Part shown: piece after piece, positions 44,064-56,301 of the stretch
How the letters are laid out: the number at the start of each line of letters is the position of its first letter
How positions within the stretch are numbered: position 1 is the first letter of the stretch
DNA from: Xenoacremonium recifei
Taxonomy: Eukaryota > Ascomycota > Sordariomycetes > Hypocreales > Nectriaceae
Direction: 5' to 3'
Length of the DNA stretch: 64,000 nt
Assembly: GCA_012184525.1 (NCBI GenBank)
Contig: WOFQ01000014.1
Span: forward strand, 496,001 to 560,000
Translations under genes and position numbers: made by a program
Notes under the pieces: generated by a model
Told to the model about the DNA's origin: nothing
Seen by the model: the letters and a program-made list of their open reading frames with translations, nothing else
Databases searched by the model: none

Positions 44064-44315
44064 TCATTCTTGACTAACAGTGCATATTTCAAGTACACCC
44101 ATTGTGCAGTAGCTCAGGGTAAGGGGGTCAGGGGCTGTCATCCGGGACCAAATTGAATAGCTTCCCCTTTGTGGTCCGAACAGTCGAAGATCGGCAGAGG
44201 CGTCGTCGTCTGAACTGGCTGAATCGCTCTCAACAATGTATGAGAATCTCCTTTGCTCAAAGTGAATTTCAAGCTCTAGGCGATCTTCATTGTAGCATTT
44301 CGCTATTGCTGTCAT
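44064..44315 (-). CDS. Hypothetical small frame, low confidence
   Basis: An 83-residue open frame with balanced composition: MTAIAKCYNEDRLELEIHFE, then an acidic Ser/Asp stretch (VESDSASSDDDASAD). No recognised domain, no splice partner and no clear promoter. It may be a small gene, the relic of one, or chance. Listed because its composition differs from the biased frames around it. Confidence 0.2.
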   Translation of the reverse strand: MTAIAKCYNEDRLELEIHFEQRRFSYIVESDSASSDDDASADLRLFGPQRGSYSIWSRMTAPDPLTLSYCTMGVLEICTVSQE

Positions 44316-47246
44316 CTAGAGTCCCGATCGCTGGGGCTTCTCGATGATTGCGTGTATTCGCCGATTGCCTTCCAGTGACACTTTGCCTTGCTTCAACAGA
44401 GACCCGAGCAGAAGTGAGGAGCGGAGTAGAGCGAGCATCCGGAATGTCGGATACAGGGAACCTGATGATCCCTGACTCGAGATAACACCCGGCCTGGCAC
44501 GAATTCGTTAGCCCAACTGGCATCAACGCATGGCCTGTCATGAGAGTTGTTGGGCGATGATCGTCGCCGCCCCGCGCGCTGAAGCACTCTGGGCCTTTGG
44601 ATGTTGGGGAGGGGAAGAGGAGAAGGGATTCCGAAATGTAGGGCTCTCACGACAATGGGTCCAAGGATCGTCGGTTCGGGGTTCATGGGTGTTGGCAATG
44701 TTTGCCACCGGATCCTGGACACCTGCAAGCCCAATTCCCCTCCCCCTCTTCTGTCCCCAATGAGATGTGCTGCCGTGAGCGTTTTATCAGGCTTGTTATC
44801 AAGGGGATTGACATTGCAGTTCCCTGAAAAGAATGTCGGCGAGCAAGAAAGCCTCGTTTATGTTATGTGCATGCAGGCCGTCTCCATGGTGGTCTGCCCC
44901 TGATGGATCATCCCTGCGATTGCAACTGTGAATGCCCTCACAATTTGCCCCCATCCTTGGATTGACTGCGCGATGCTAAAGAAAGAAGTCAATGGAAGAT
45001 GCCGATCCGAAAACGAAAAGGGAGGGGGTTTGGGTTTATACTAACTGACCATGGGCAGGAGCGATGGGCGCACTTTCCTGCCCCTATTTACCACAAACGC
45101 ATGAAATGCTCACCTACATGAAGCTATCGATTTGATTTTGGGGACAAGTCCTCCGTAATCCCAGCTCGAGAGCAAAAAATGGTGCATCGGTTACCGCGCC
45201 TTCCTGCCGTAAAAAAAAAGCCCCCTTTCTACTGTCTTGGCGCTGTCGCTCTTGTTCGAAGAAGTAATTCATTCCATTCACTCCCCAATGCATGGCACGA
45301 GGCAGGTAGGTACAGACTCGTCGTCACATCCAGTGGGGCCATTTGCATACACCTTGTATTTCGTCGCATTTGCTCTCTGTGAGAGTCCTCACTCGGTTCC
45401 TGCGTTGGTGATGAGTGAGCTTTCGGACCAGTTCAATTTCCGTCTTCGTCTTGCAATCATGTACAACAAGCTCACAACAATCAAATCAAAACGCCTTTCT
45501 TGAGCTTCAGGCCTATAGTAGATTGATTAGTCCCGGTGATTCTCGGTCAATGTTTTCAAATAATCAAACTAGTTGCTGCTGTCATGCTGCATCGTAGCAA
45601 TTACCACACTCGATATGTGAATGAGGAAGATTTGCGACCATAATCGGCGGCCGTTCAACCGATTCAATCTTGTAATAAAATTATGGATGGTTCCATAACA
45701 GCAAAAGTGAAGTTGTGGACAGGACATAGATTAAGCGCTGTGAAAATAGCCGGCTTCTGCTAGTAATAAGCTCAAGATGGGTTTGTTCGAGAAGCCAGGG
45801 CCTGGGAATTATGAAAATACGGAGCGGCAAATTAATCCTTTTGAGAATCGTCATTAGTTCACGATTACAACTTGCTTTAAGAAATCAAGAGTCCTATAAC
45901 TTTCGTTTGTAGCTGTCAACGTACCTTGCCTTCATTTACCACGACTCATTCTTGTCCTAGGCAAGTGAGGATGTACCTGTATTTCGAAAGGAAAAAGACA
46001 GCGTGTCGCGCGACGAAGACACCTTCCAAATGAACATATGCAATCCTCAAAAACTGAAACGAACTCTTGTCGATTTGAAACTCAGGTAATTAACACAGAC
46101 AACCAGCGGTCTGAAAGCAGGATGGCTTTCGCTGTAACGGCGCAATTTCAGCATGTGAAATGCCAGCCGTGCTGGTACTACCAGACTAATAAAGATTAAG
46201 GAGAATTCGCGAGCTCACTGGCCGGGACGGAACAATATCACAGGACGGGTGTATTGCTGCTCCGACTCGCCGGACACATATGATGCGAGCGGCCGCTGGA
46301 GCGCCGGCGTGGGTCCGCCTTGGACAACCGGCGCGGCCGCAGGTTTGATCGCTATTCTGCTTCCCTAAATGCATTCAGAATATTCTGCAGGTCCGCGACT
46401 AAGCAAATGGTGACTAAACAAACGGTGCAGGGAAGAAGACGAAAGCCACGGGAGGGGAAATGAGGCCTGCCAGGTACCAAGGAAAGGTTCCGATACGGGG
46501 TCTCGGACAGTTAGTCCTTCCGTGCCTTCTAGGTCCTGTCGACGGGTGTGATCCGGGCTGTGACACGGAAGCTTAACTCTGTAGGTTCTGCTCGTCGGCA
46601 GTTAATACAGGCGTCAATGGGTACGAAAACTCGCACTTCGTTTCTCCAAATGATTCCACAACAAAAGCTTACTCACAGGATTACCAATCTGTCCGGTTTG
46701 CAAGCCGCTTCCTTCTCTTCTCCAACAATATCTATCTGTCTCGCTGTCTTAAAATTGCGAGACGCCATCGCCGGAGCGTCAGTCAACTCCAGACAGTGTG
46801 GGGCTGGGCGCGAAGAACCAGGAACCCAGCGGTATGGATGCTGATTGGCCGAATCGCACATCACCGGGGCCTTGCCGGCAGTCTCGACAGCCTCGGACCC
46901 GAACAGCGCGCGGCATGGTGGGGCGGGTTCGGCTGCTCCCCGCTGAACAGAGCCAGAAAGTCGCCGTCTTTCGTCCGGCTCGCATCTGGCTCTGCAATAT
47001 GGCTGTGTTTGCGTGCCTGTTCCGCGGAACGCTGCTTTGAAAGCAGGCCAGGCTTCCCTAAGCTCGCGTCTTCAATTGCGTCTAGTCCGAGCTTGTCTCG
47101 GATGCATCTCCACAGATGCCATGTTGAGGCTATGCGGGGGCTGTCTCCCTCGCAAGTCTGAGACGCACACATGTGCCGTTGTCTATAAGATCTCCCGGAT
47201 CTCCTTGACCCGAAGCTCTATTTCTCCCGCGCCTTCTGAACTGCTG

Positions 47247-47252
47247 TATATA
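47247..47252 (+). promoter_or_regulatory. TATA box of the AIF-like gene
   Basis: TATATA lies 95 bp upstream of the start codon at 47342. The sequence between is a CA-rich leader. Confidence 0.5.
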
Positions 47253-47341
47253 CATCAATTCGACTGCTTCGACTTTCATTGACACCCTCAATCGTAAACA
47301 CTTACACGGAGTCTCTCGAGGAGCATCACAAACTTTCCACA

Positions 47342-48502
47342 ATGAAGACCATTGTTGTTCTTGGCGTGGGACCTGCGTCCTCGCACATGATCCGCCAGTT
47401 CATGGTCAACACTGTCCTCAAGCGTGACGATCTCAAGCTCGTTGTGGTCTCCCCGATAAGCCACTTCCACTGGCCCATTGCCACGCCCCGACTCGTGGTT
47501 CCCGGCCAGCTCCCAGAGGAGAAGGTCATCATCCCTCTGGAGTCCAGCTTCAAGGACTACCCTCCTAGCAAGTTCGAGTTTGTCTTGGGCGCTGCCACTT
47601 CGCTTGACCCCTCCAGCAATCTCGTCGTCGTCAACCTCCAGAGCGGCGGCACTCAGTCCATTAACTATGATACCCTCATCATTGCAACGGGCACGCGCGC
47701 TCGCGACGGCATGCCCTGGAAGGCGCTCGAGAGCACTGAGAAGACCAAGGCGAAGCTCCACAGCTTGCAGGAGCAGATCAAGAAGGCCAAGACTATCGTT
47801 GTGGCCGGCGGTGGCTTGACCGGTGTCGAGACTGCCGGTGAGCTGGGCTTCGAGTACTCCAAGAACGGAACCAAGGAGGTCATTTTCATCCATGACGGAC
47901 CATTGCCTCTCGGCCCACCAGCCATTGACAGCGTCCGGAAGGCGGCCAAGAATGAGCTGGAGAAGCTCAAGGTCAAGGTCATTCCCAACACTCAGGTCGT
48001 TGGGTCCACGACCTCCGGAAGCGATACCGTTCTGGAACTCCGCGACGCCGACGGTAAAACCAAGTCTCTTACCACCCAGGCCTACTTGCCCGCCATTGGC
48101 GTCATTCCCAACACCGAGTTCGTGCCTGCGAACCTCAAGGACAGCGACGGCTATGTCAAGCAGACGGCGACCCTCCAGGTTGAGGGGCAGCCGAACATCT
48201 TCGTAATTGGCGACGCAGGTAACATTCAGCGATCTCAGCTGTTGTATGCAGAGGGCCAGGGAACGCATCTTATGAAGAATCTGGCGACGTATCTCAGCAG
48301 CGGCAAGATTCCCGAGTACACGGTTGACCCCAAGCCAATCTTTGCGGCGACGGTTGGTCGCAGCCGGGCGACTGGCCAGATGGGTACCTTCAAGCTATTC
48401 AGTATCCTTATTTGGTTCATGAAGGGACGGTATCTGGGTACGAATTATTCTGAGCGATGGGCGCTGGGAAAACAGACCATGTCTGCAACGTTGGAGAAGT
48501 AA
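47342..48502 (+). CDS. AIF-like FAD/NAD(P)-dependent oxidoreductase
   Basis: Single exon of 386 residues. It belongs to the pyridine nucleotide-disulfide oxidoreductase fold, in the AIFM2/FSP1-like (AMID) group, whose members oxidise NAD(P)H with FAD. The first Rossmann motif is unusual: IVVLGVGPASS, with Ser at the last Gly position of GxGxxG. The second, IVVAGGGLTGVETAGELGFE, is intact. Other family marks: YDTLIIATGTRARDG, AYLPAIGVIPNTEF and NIFVIGDAGNI. The end has a moderately hydrophobic stretch (TFKLFSILIWFMKG). No presequence or signal peptide. I start at the Met of MKTIVVLG; an upstream in-frame Met (47279) lies close to the TATA box, so it is unlikely. The specific substrate cannot be told. 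Confidence 0.88.
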   Translation: MKTIVVLGVGPASSHMIRQFMVNTVLKRDDLKLVVVSPISHFHWPIATPRLVVPGQLPEEKVIIPLESSFKDYPPSKFEFVLGAATSLDPSSNLVVVNLQSGGTQSINYDTLIIATGTRARDGMPWKALESTEKTKAKLHSLQEQIKKAKTIVVAGGGLTGVETAGELGFEYSKNGTKEVIFIHDGPLPLGPPAIDSVRKAAKNELEKLKVKVIPNTQVVGSTTSGSDTVLELRDADGKTKSLTTQAYLPAIGVIPNTEFVPANLKDSDGYVKQTATLQVEGQPNIFVIGDAGNIQRSQLLYAEGQGTHLMKNLATYLSSGKIPEYTVDPKPIFAATVGRSRATGQMGTFKLFSILIWFMKGRYLGTNYSERWALGKQTMSATLEK

Positions 48503-48970
48503 TGAGCAGGAGAGGCTTGTGGGGAATATTTGGGTCTTGACGATGCAGCTTTAATACCTGGCCTAGGCCACAACTTGCGACTCTGGGTCGACTATGTTTT
48601 CGTGCTTTAATGATAGAAATTATAGATACCAACGACGATTTCAATTGTTTTCATAATTGGCCATTTGGCAGCTGTTGTCCTCCATTAGCCTAATTCATCA
48701 GATAATTATCTCCCCAATTGGTTAGGTAGATGCTGCGAAACGATCCCTTGTAAAATCAGCCCCAGAGCCGCCGCCACCTTTGAATCGCTGGCGCGAAATC
48801 GCCAGCACAACTTCATCTTAAACATACTCCGTACAACCATCAATTTGAAGACCAAAGAAACCACAAAGCCACGTATTCGCTTTCCATTCAAATTAAATCA
48901 AGTTATTTTTATATTGCAAGCGAACCCACGCAACATATACGAATTTGCTTCTCACTGAGATCCGTCGACC
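48503..48970. other. Intergenic, AIF-like / SDR
   Basis: About 470 bp, AT-rich. It probably holds the 3' UTR of the AIF-like gene and the SDR promoter. Confidence 0.5.
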
Positions 48971-50045
48971 ATGATGCTCTGGGACATGTTATGTGGTCAG
49001 TTTACGACCATGCCATATCCGACAGAGGACTGCACAGGTCGAACAATAATCATAACGGGCGCTACTAGCGGTGAGATTTCCTCATATAGGTACTCGGAAA
49101 TGTTACTGAGTGTTTTAGGGCTGGGTCTCGAAACTGCACGGCACTTCGTGCGACTCAATGCTTCCAAGGTCATCTTGGGATGTCGAAATTCAGAAAAAGC
49201 AGAGAATACCAAATCAGCCATCGAGGAGTCGACTCAGCGCAAGGGAGTGGTTGAAGTCTGGCAGCTTGACCTCACATCCTATGATAGCGTCAAATATTTT
49301 GCCAACCAAGTCAACAAGCTAGAGCGATTGGACATATTCATTAGCAACGCGGGAATCTTGATGCCGTATCGAGTGCTTTGCGAGGGCTATGAAACCCAGA
49401 TCACAGTCAACGTCATCTCCACGCTGCTGCTTTCCGTGTTGATCCTCCCCGCGCTTCGAAAGACGGCAGCACAGTTCAATATCACACCCCATCTCGTGAC
49501 TGTGTCATCTGATGGTGCTTTTGCGGTATGTTGCACACACGAAGCAGCGTTTGCATAGCAACTAATGAGTATCATTTCTCTAGGCAAAGCTCCCCATGAA
49601 AGACGCCAACAATATAATCGACAATCTAGATACCCAGGGCTTAGTCATAGAGCGCTATACTGTGACGAAGCTTCTACAGTTAATGTTCATGCGGCGCCTT
49701 GCCGAGGGAATCGATGCCTCGGGCAAAGGACACATTATTGTCAACGCGCTGAACCCGGGTCTTTGCAAGACTGATTTGTGGAGGCGGTTCCCCTTCCCAT
49801 TCAACTTGATAGCCGCACTATGTATCGCACTCATTGGGCGCAGTTCAGAGATGGGATCGCGAACTGTGGTGTCAGCGGCGTTTGCAGGGGAGGAGACTCA
49901 TGGTAACTGGATGACGGATTGCAAATTGCACAAGTGGACCCCGTTGATGGATGGCGAAGAGGGAGAGAAGCTCACTACCAGGATCTGGAATGAGCTGCTT
50001 GCTATTTTAGAGGGAATCCAACCTGGAGTGACGCAAAATATCTGA
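48971..50045 (+). CDS. Short-chain dehydrogenase/reductase (3 exons)
   Basis: Exons 48971-49070, 49119-49525 and 49584-50045 give 322 residues; introns are 48 bp (GTGAGA...TTTAG) and 58 bp (GTATGT...TCTAG). Classical SDR features are intact: GRTIIITGATSGLGLETARH (TGxxxGxG cofactor site restored across splice 1), LDIFISNAGIL, VTVSSDG with the catalytic Ser, and RYTVTKLLQ with YxxxK. The later ALNPGLCKTDL is also typical. It resembles retinol dehydrogenase/WWOX-like SDRs and fungal SDRs of secondary metabolism, but the substrate cannot be inferred. It follows the AIF-like gene on the same strand. Confidence 0.9.
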
Positions 50046-50607
50046 GGATCGCGGATGTATACCTCACTCATGCAGTGTCTGTTCAAGGCGGCAGATGGCC
50101 GAAAGTGGTGCTTAGAGGCAGGAATGAACCAATGATTGAATGATGCATCGCACAAACGGTATTGATTGAACGACGTTCCAAGACGTAAACGGACGCCATG
50201 TTCAGACAAAGAATGACTGACTGACTGACTGACTGTGCTAAAAACAGACATCATGAGGCGGACACGGGAAGAGTTAGTGAGCGTTTGACGTCCCCGCCAT
50301 GCCTCCGCTCAAGGCCGGCAGGCGCGCCCGGATCCACCGATAATCGCACTTGCATCGCGACAAGGCCCGTCTAGCTCTCTCCCAGTTCTTCTCAAGGTGC
50401 GACTTGAAGCTCCAACCTTCAACCCTGCAAGTGTTCACCGCATTCAAACGACATCCAATGCCACGCCCGCAAGGCTAGCATCTCCAGCCACATTGCTACA
50501 CGACCGCGGCCCCGGGGCTCGAGCTGTCGGCTACCAGCATTGGGATCCGATTCATGCCCGCCGGCCGCTCCCCTCGCCATCCCGATCCCGCTCCCGAAAT
50601 TGCGACC
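50046..50607. other. Intergenic, SDR / MED5
   Basis: About 560 bp with a GACT tetranucleotide run (50214-50235). No gene supported. Confidence 0.5.
50214..50235. repeat. (GACT)n tetranucleotide repeat
   Basis: Five perfect GACT-type units between the SDR and MED5 genes. Confidence 0.9.
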
Positions 50608-53600
50608 ATGGACGGGCGCAGCTCTGCCGGCGGTGTGATGCGCGAGACGCTGGACCACTGGGTCAAGTTCGTCGCCGGCTGCATCAGACGCCGCGTCGAC
50701 ATCCCGCAGTTCGAGGAGTTTGTCCAGCTCGTTTACGCCGACCATCCCTTGCCGCCCGACCTCGTCGCCGACTTCTTCCTCCGCCCGCAACCGAACAATC
50801 ACTACAATCCCGATCTGCGGATACCGCCGTACATACTGTCCCTCTTCCGTCTCGGCTACGTCGATGCGCCGGCGATTCTCAAGGCCCTGTTCAAGTACTC
50901 GTCGTCCCATGGGCAGTCGCAACCGCAACCGCAACCGCAAACAACCGACCTCGACGAGCAGCAGAATGGAAGTGCCCCCGCGCCTAAGATGACTCGCTGG
51001 GTCAATTCATACTGGGTCGAGGAGTTCTTGTTTTATAGTCTGCTCAAGTCTGTGGTGGAAGGAAAGGCGATACCGGATTCCAAGACCGCGCTGGCCTTTG
51101 TCAAGGCGATTTCCCAGTGGATGACTCTCTTCACGAACACATCTGCGACCTTCACTGCGGATATCTTGGGCCAGGTACAGCCCTCGCAACCCCAAGTTAG
51201 GGATGAGTGGGAGTCTTCGCGAGCCGCATTCGTCGCCTTGTTGCTGCGGCTGTGTGAGAACGAGGTCCTTGTGCATATGGTCAGCAAGCCGTTTGCCAAA
51301 AGTACGCTGCTACAAGTGCCCGGCTTTCAATTTCCTGCTAATACAGCTTTAGGTGCGCGGAAGGAACTCTCAACCAGCCTAGAAAGCTTTGTGCCGACCT
51401 TACAACTGGTACCCCAGATCACAGAGAAGCTCGAGCTCTTTCGCACAGAGACTCTCACCGCGGCAGACCCCATCGACAAGGACAAGCAAGCTGCGACTGC
51501 TGCCATGGACGAGTTGCTGGAGTCTACCGTGGGGATCGACAGCTTTGTAGTCCCCGAGATACCCATCAGCAATACTCGTGCCGGGCTATACATCTATCTT
51601 AATGCTGCTGTAGGTTAAATCAAGCTATCTGCTCAGCTGTTGAGAACTAACAATGCTGGTAGCTTGTTGGGCGTCCACTCATCGATGATCATGCCTTCTT
51701 TTCATACATGAACAACAGATATCAGGTACTTCTCTGAAATTAGGAGATATACAATGCTCTTGAGTTTAACTTCAATATAGGGAGACGTTCAGTCCAACGC
51801 CATCGACCTCATCTTAGCTTCCTTCGACATTCTCGCCAATGCAGTGTTCCGAAATGAGGGGCAGAAAGATGCTCATCTGTTGCGATCATTCCTTATAAAT
51901 AAGGTGCCTCTGCTTCTGTGTCAGCTCTGCCCTCCTGAGTTTTCTGCTACTTCGGCCGAGTATTGCATTACGGAGGCATTGAGTCGTGTCGATACCAGCG
52001 TCTTCCCTACCGCCTCTTTGATGTTTGACGAGTCTAGGAACAACAATCCCTACACCGAGAGCGTCAGGGAAGAGTTTTGCGCGGCTTGTGTCTTGCACGG
52101 TCTTGTGCAGCGAGAACACGTGGAGCGGATATTAGGGGAGATGTCTATCTCCTATGAGACATCTCTTGAGAAGTATTCAAAAGAAAAGCTGGTGCAGAAT
52201 TGCTTGTCTGACCCTGAGAAAATACAAGGACTCGTTAGAGAACTTGACAAGATGGATGGAAATGTGGGTGCAGTGTGCCAGGCCCTGGTTGAGGTGAGTA
52301 CCAGATTCTCGAGAGATACAAGCGAGGCCGTCTAACTTGCTCAGTTGATGCGACAACTATGTAACAATAAGGAAACCATGTCTTTGAAACTTCTCTGCGG
52401 CCAGCTCGCACAGAAACCCCTATCATTGGATGTTCTGCTCCTTTTCGAGAGGCTCCCTACTATTTTAGAACCTCTTTGCCAGCTCTTGGACAACTGGCGA
52501 TACGAAGAAGATCAGGGAGAATATCAGCCAGTGTACGAGGAATTCGGGGCCATTCTGCTCCTCGTTCTCGCATTTGCATACCGCTACAACCTGACAGCGG
52601 GGGATATCGGAATCCAGTCCCCAGATTCATGCATTGCAAAGATCCTTAGCCGGGGCCACATCAGCCGCAGGATTGACGAGTTGACGGAGCAGGAGAGCGG
52701 GCATATTAGTGGATGGATCCACGGCCTTTTCGACTCTGAAGCTGGCGGTCTAGGCGATGACCTGATGTCGTCGTGTCCGCCACAAGACTTTTACCTCCTG
52801 GTGGCCACACTGTTCCAACAGATTGTCGTCGCGTATACACATGGACATCTGAATGATGAGACGCTTAAGAGCGGAGTCGAATGTGAGTTGATCTTCGCGC
52901 CACCTTTGTCAATGACCGACTGACCTGGTGATAGACTTGGTGGACACGTTTTTGTTGCCGTCCCTTGTGCCGGCTATTAGATTTCTATCAGACTATCTCT
53001 GGGTTGACCAAAAGGAGCAGAAATCTATCATCAAGATTCTACAGCTCATTCTGCTCCCCAGCTCGATCTCAGGGGAGGCGAGCATGATGCTCTCTTCCGT
53101 TAAAATCCTGGTCGCCAAGCCCCTGGAACATGCGCTTCGCATGTATCAGCGTCGGGACCCTACGAACCAGGATATCGAACCGCTACTACGGGCGCTCAAG
53201 GACAGCATCCCCTTGTCACGGCGCACAGGCGGAGCTGATCATAACGAATCCGAGCCTTGGGCGAGCACACCGAGCAATGGCTTCGCGAGTGCTATCAAAC
53301 ACACAATTCACGGTCTGGTCCAGTGGAACATGCATCCAGGAATGAATCCCATGCCGACATCATACACGCACCGCCAGATCTTGGTCGGACTGAAAACATT
53401 AGGACCGAACCGGCTGCTGCGGGTCATCCTTGAGGAGGTGAGGAACGACTCTGACCCTACGACAGTGAGCATCGTCTACGACGTTGCGACAGCCTTGATC
53501 TGCGCCCCTGATGTTACCAAGGAGCCTCACCCGTCAGTTCTCCTCGACGCCAACGGCAACATGCAACCACCCATGCAACGGCCGCAGACGCTGCGCGAGA

Positions 53601-53998
53601 CACTCAAGGCAGCGGCTGAGAATTGCAAGAAGATGCAAAAGAAAGATCCGACGCTGGCTGAGATTATCATACGCCTACATCGGCGCGTCGAGGCGCAGAT
53701 GGTGATGCCACAGGCGCAGACGATGCTGCAGGCCGCCGACATGTCGCTCGCCCTGGACGGCGACGCTGCGGCACTAGGAGACGCAATGGCGGCAGCCGCA
53801 GCAGGCATGCACGGCGACGGCATGTCGGTGGACAATGTAGGATTAGACATGAGCATGGCAGGCGTTGGGTCGGACCTGGGCCTGGGCGGTTCTGTTACTG
53901 GCGGTATCGACGTCACGTCGGATACAGATCTGTTTGGGCCGCTGGACACGACGGATATGGATGCCTTTGATTGGGGAGACGGGATGGACATGAGCTAG
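50608..53998 (+). CDS. MED5: Mediator complex subunit 5 (5 exons)
   Basis: Exons 50608-51609, 51663-51725, 51781-52293, 52345-52882 and 52935-53998 give 1059 residues. MED5/Nut1 is a tail-module subunit of Mediator, which links activators to RNA polymerase II (family knowledge). Recognition rests on the N-terminus (LDHWVKFVAGCIRRRVDIPQ, then LPPDLVADFFLRP and IPPYILSLFRLGYVDAPAIL), the central VGRPLIDDHAFFSYMNNRYQ restored by the 63-bp exon 2, and a long helical remainder. The end is rich in Met, Gly, Ala and Asp (MDAFDWGDGMDMS), as in other fungal MED5 proteins. I start at ATG 50608 in a good context (ACCATGG); an in-frame ATG at 50554 is possible. Confidence 0.92.
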
Positions 53999-54805
53999 AT
54001 ACTGCGAGATCTTTTCCCTGAAGGCTCGCGGGGTTGACGGAGTGTACGATGCAGCGTGGAGTTTCTTCGTTTGGGCGGCGCAAGGAATACCTAGATGGCA
54101 CGGTGCCAGTATATTAGATGCTACAAGGGCGCAGGTCTGCGGGGATACTCTATGGGGGAAAAGCGTTCAATGTACAGTCAATACATTTAATAATCACAGC
54201 TATAACAGCGAGTTTCAATATCTCGGGTATGTCCTTTGTAATGGCTGTCGGGTGGGATGAGGGCGGTTCTCCTGAGAGGGCCAGCTCAGAGATGCATCAA
54301 CGACGTGTAAGTCCTAGCGCAGCAGCTCTCTTACAAGCGGGTGGATAACTTGGCTGGCCTAGAATGTTCCGCACATAATTACTCCTTAAGAGGCTCAAGG
54401 TAGGAGGAGGAGCAGGCATGGTTCAGCGCTGTACCCTTACTGCAGAGTAAGAAGAGAAAGGGCACGGGAACAATAGTAAATGTCAATGATAATAAGTTTA
54501 GTTCTAATTCTCAGTCAAACTGGTGGTTGGTTGACTTCCAGCTGTGCTAAAATCTGGCACATCTGTAACCCCATCCAGAATCCATAGGGCATCCCTGCCT
54601 GCTCCCTTTTAGCGTCGCGCGCAAGCCCAGCCCGCTGAGGCCAGATTGTCAACCGCACATTCCCCAGCACGGCCCAGCCAGCTCCAACCTCCGACGCCTC
54701 ATCTCAGAAAGAGGAGACGAAAACTTGCCATCTCCATCCATCTCCATCTTCTTCCCTCCTTCTCCTCCCCCTCAATTCCCCTCTCCTCTCCAGTCTTCGC
54801 TCGTC
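53999..54805. other. Intergenic, MED5 / IRC22-like
   Basis: About 800 bp. The part from ~54640 is strongly CT-rich and leads directly into the IRC22-like start, as expected for a leader. No gene seen. Confidence 0.5.
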
Positions 54806-55757
54806 ATGTTCCTCAAGGCTTCGCTCCTCGCCCTCCTGGCCGCCCAGGTCTTGGGCGCCGTCGCTCAGGTACGCACGCACGCACGCACGCACGCTGACTC
54901 TCGCTGTCGCCTCTTGAAGGGCACACACATCTCGAACCGTCTAATCGCATGCAATTGCTGACGCTCCAGCTCTAGGACGACGGTACTTCTCCTGTTGACG
55001 CCCCTGTGCTCGCCGCCGAAGTGTCCACGACCTTCCCCGACGCCGACATCTTCGGCGTGAAGCTCGTCAACGGCCGCCCGACCAAGGCTGTCGTCGAGAT
55101 CACCAACCGCGAGGACGGCCCGATCCAGGTCGCTTTTGTGGGAGGCGTGCTGGCTTCGACCCGCGAGCTGCCTGCCGATGCGCCGGCCTATCAGAGCATC
55201 ATCCGCAACCTGACGGCCGTGCAGTACAACCTCGAGATCGATGCCGGCGAGAAGAAGGAGCTGCCGTTCGCTTTTGCGCTCGACATGCAGCCCCAGGATG
55301 TCCGCCTGCAGCTTGTTGCTGTGCTGGCCGATGCCAGCGGCAACGTCTTCCAGCTGAACGCGTACAACCAGACGGCCTCCATCGTCGAGCCCCCGACCAG
55401 CTTCTTCGACCCCCAGATGTAAGCCTCACCCCCTTCTTCGACCCATTGCGCACGTGTTGACCCCTTCCCAGCATCTTCCTGTACCTCTTCCTGACCGCTG
55501 CCTTCGCCGGCACCCTGTACTTCGTCTACAAGACCTGGATCGAGGCCCTCTTCCCCCAGGCCAAGCGCCCCCGTGCCGCCAAGAAGGGCAAGAAGACCAC
55601 CGACGCCGATGCCGCTCTCGCGACTGAGCCCACGGCCGTCGCCTCGGGTGCCAGCAAGGACTACGACGAGAGCTGGATCCCCGAGCACCACATCAACCGC
55701 CCCGTCGCCAAGCGCGTCAAGTCTGGCGCCAGCAAGGCCAAGAAGGGCGCCGAGTAA
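54806..55757 (+). CDS. IRC22: ER membrane protein of the TRAP-alpha/IRC22 family (3 exons)
   Basis: Exons 54806-54868, 54976-55418 and 55472-55757 give 263 residues. The first exon codes for a signal peptide almost exactly (MFLKASLLALLAAQVLGAVA). A luminal beta domain follows (FGVKLVNGRPTKAVVEITNR, GPIQVAFVGGVLAS, LQLVAVLADASGNVFQLNAY) with possible N-glycosylation at NLT and NQT. One membrane span (IIFLYLFLTAAFAGTLYFVY) is restored by splice 2. The cytosolic tail is basic (KRPRAAKKGKKTT, then RVKSGASKAKKG). This layout matches TRAP alpha (SSR1), which assists Sec61, and its fungal relative IRC22. Intron 1 carries an ACGC repeat. Confidence 0.9.
54871..54894. repeat. (ACGC)n repeat in IRC22-like intron 1
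   Basis: About six ACGC units directly follow the intron 1 donor (GTACGCACGC). Confidence 0.9.
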
Positions 55758-56301
55758 GCGGCCTCGCGCCCATGCGTGCTTCGCCTTTCTGGAACGTAGG
55801 AGCGGGGGAAACAAACAACTACAACACTAACCGCTTGCTATGGAGTTGGAGCTGGAGTGAGCAGAAGAAGCACGCCTCTTGGTAACAGAGCGGCGATGTG
55901 TTATTCTCCTCGCCTTTTCCATACAATTTTTTATTTTTATTTTTGGTGGTAGACTTCCGGGGTCGAGGTTACTGGGTACGAATCATACGGATGTGGCTTT
56001 CCATGATGAATGGCTGGACGGGATGGCTAAAAACAAAAAAGCGTTGCTGTACAGTAAGAGCTTCGTGCGCGAAATGTATCAAGTTAAATGAAAAGACCAA
56101 TTTTCCACCATGAAGAAGACTGGATGATTCATTTGCCGGTTTATAAAAGACAATCTGTATCCTTGTGTATTTCCCAAGATATCTAAACGAATTGCGCCGC
56201 ATAAGTGTATGTGTTTGTCCAGATCTCCCCATCGTTAATCGTAAAACCCCTGACGCCAACCCTTCGTTTGAAACCTCCCGTAAAGGCGCCTGCGTGCGAA
56301 A
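55758..56301. other. Convergent spacer, IRC22-like / IRC20-like
   Basis: About 540 bp with AT-rich and T-rich stretches that probably contain both 3' UTRs. No other feature seen. Confidence 0.5.

Larger units (their letters stand above)
41254..47341. other. Gene-poor 6.1-kb divergent spacer
   Basis: Apart from a weak open frame at 44064-44315 and TATA boxes at each end, I see no gene. A GGAT tetranucleotide array with a matching inverted arm lies at 41935-41982. DNA from ~45500 to ~46200 is AT-richer. A CCAAT-type box (GATTGG) occurs near 46843, about 500 bp ahead of the AIF-like gene. Confidence 0.45.

Noticed and set aside
47288..48268. 326-residue frame antisense to the AIF-like gene
   Set aside because: A shadow produced by codon bias of the real gene on the plus strand.
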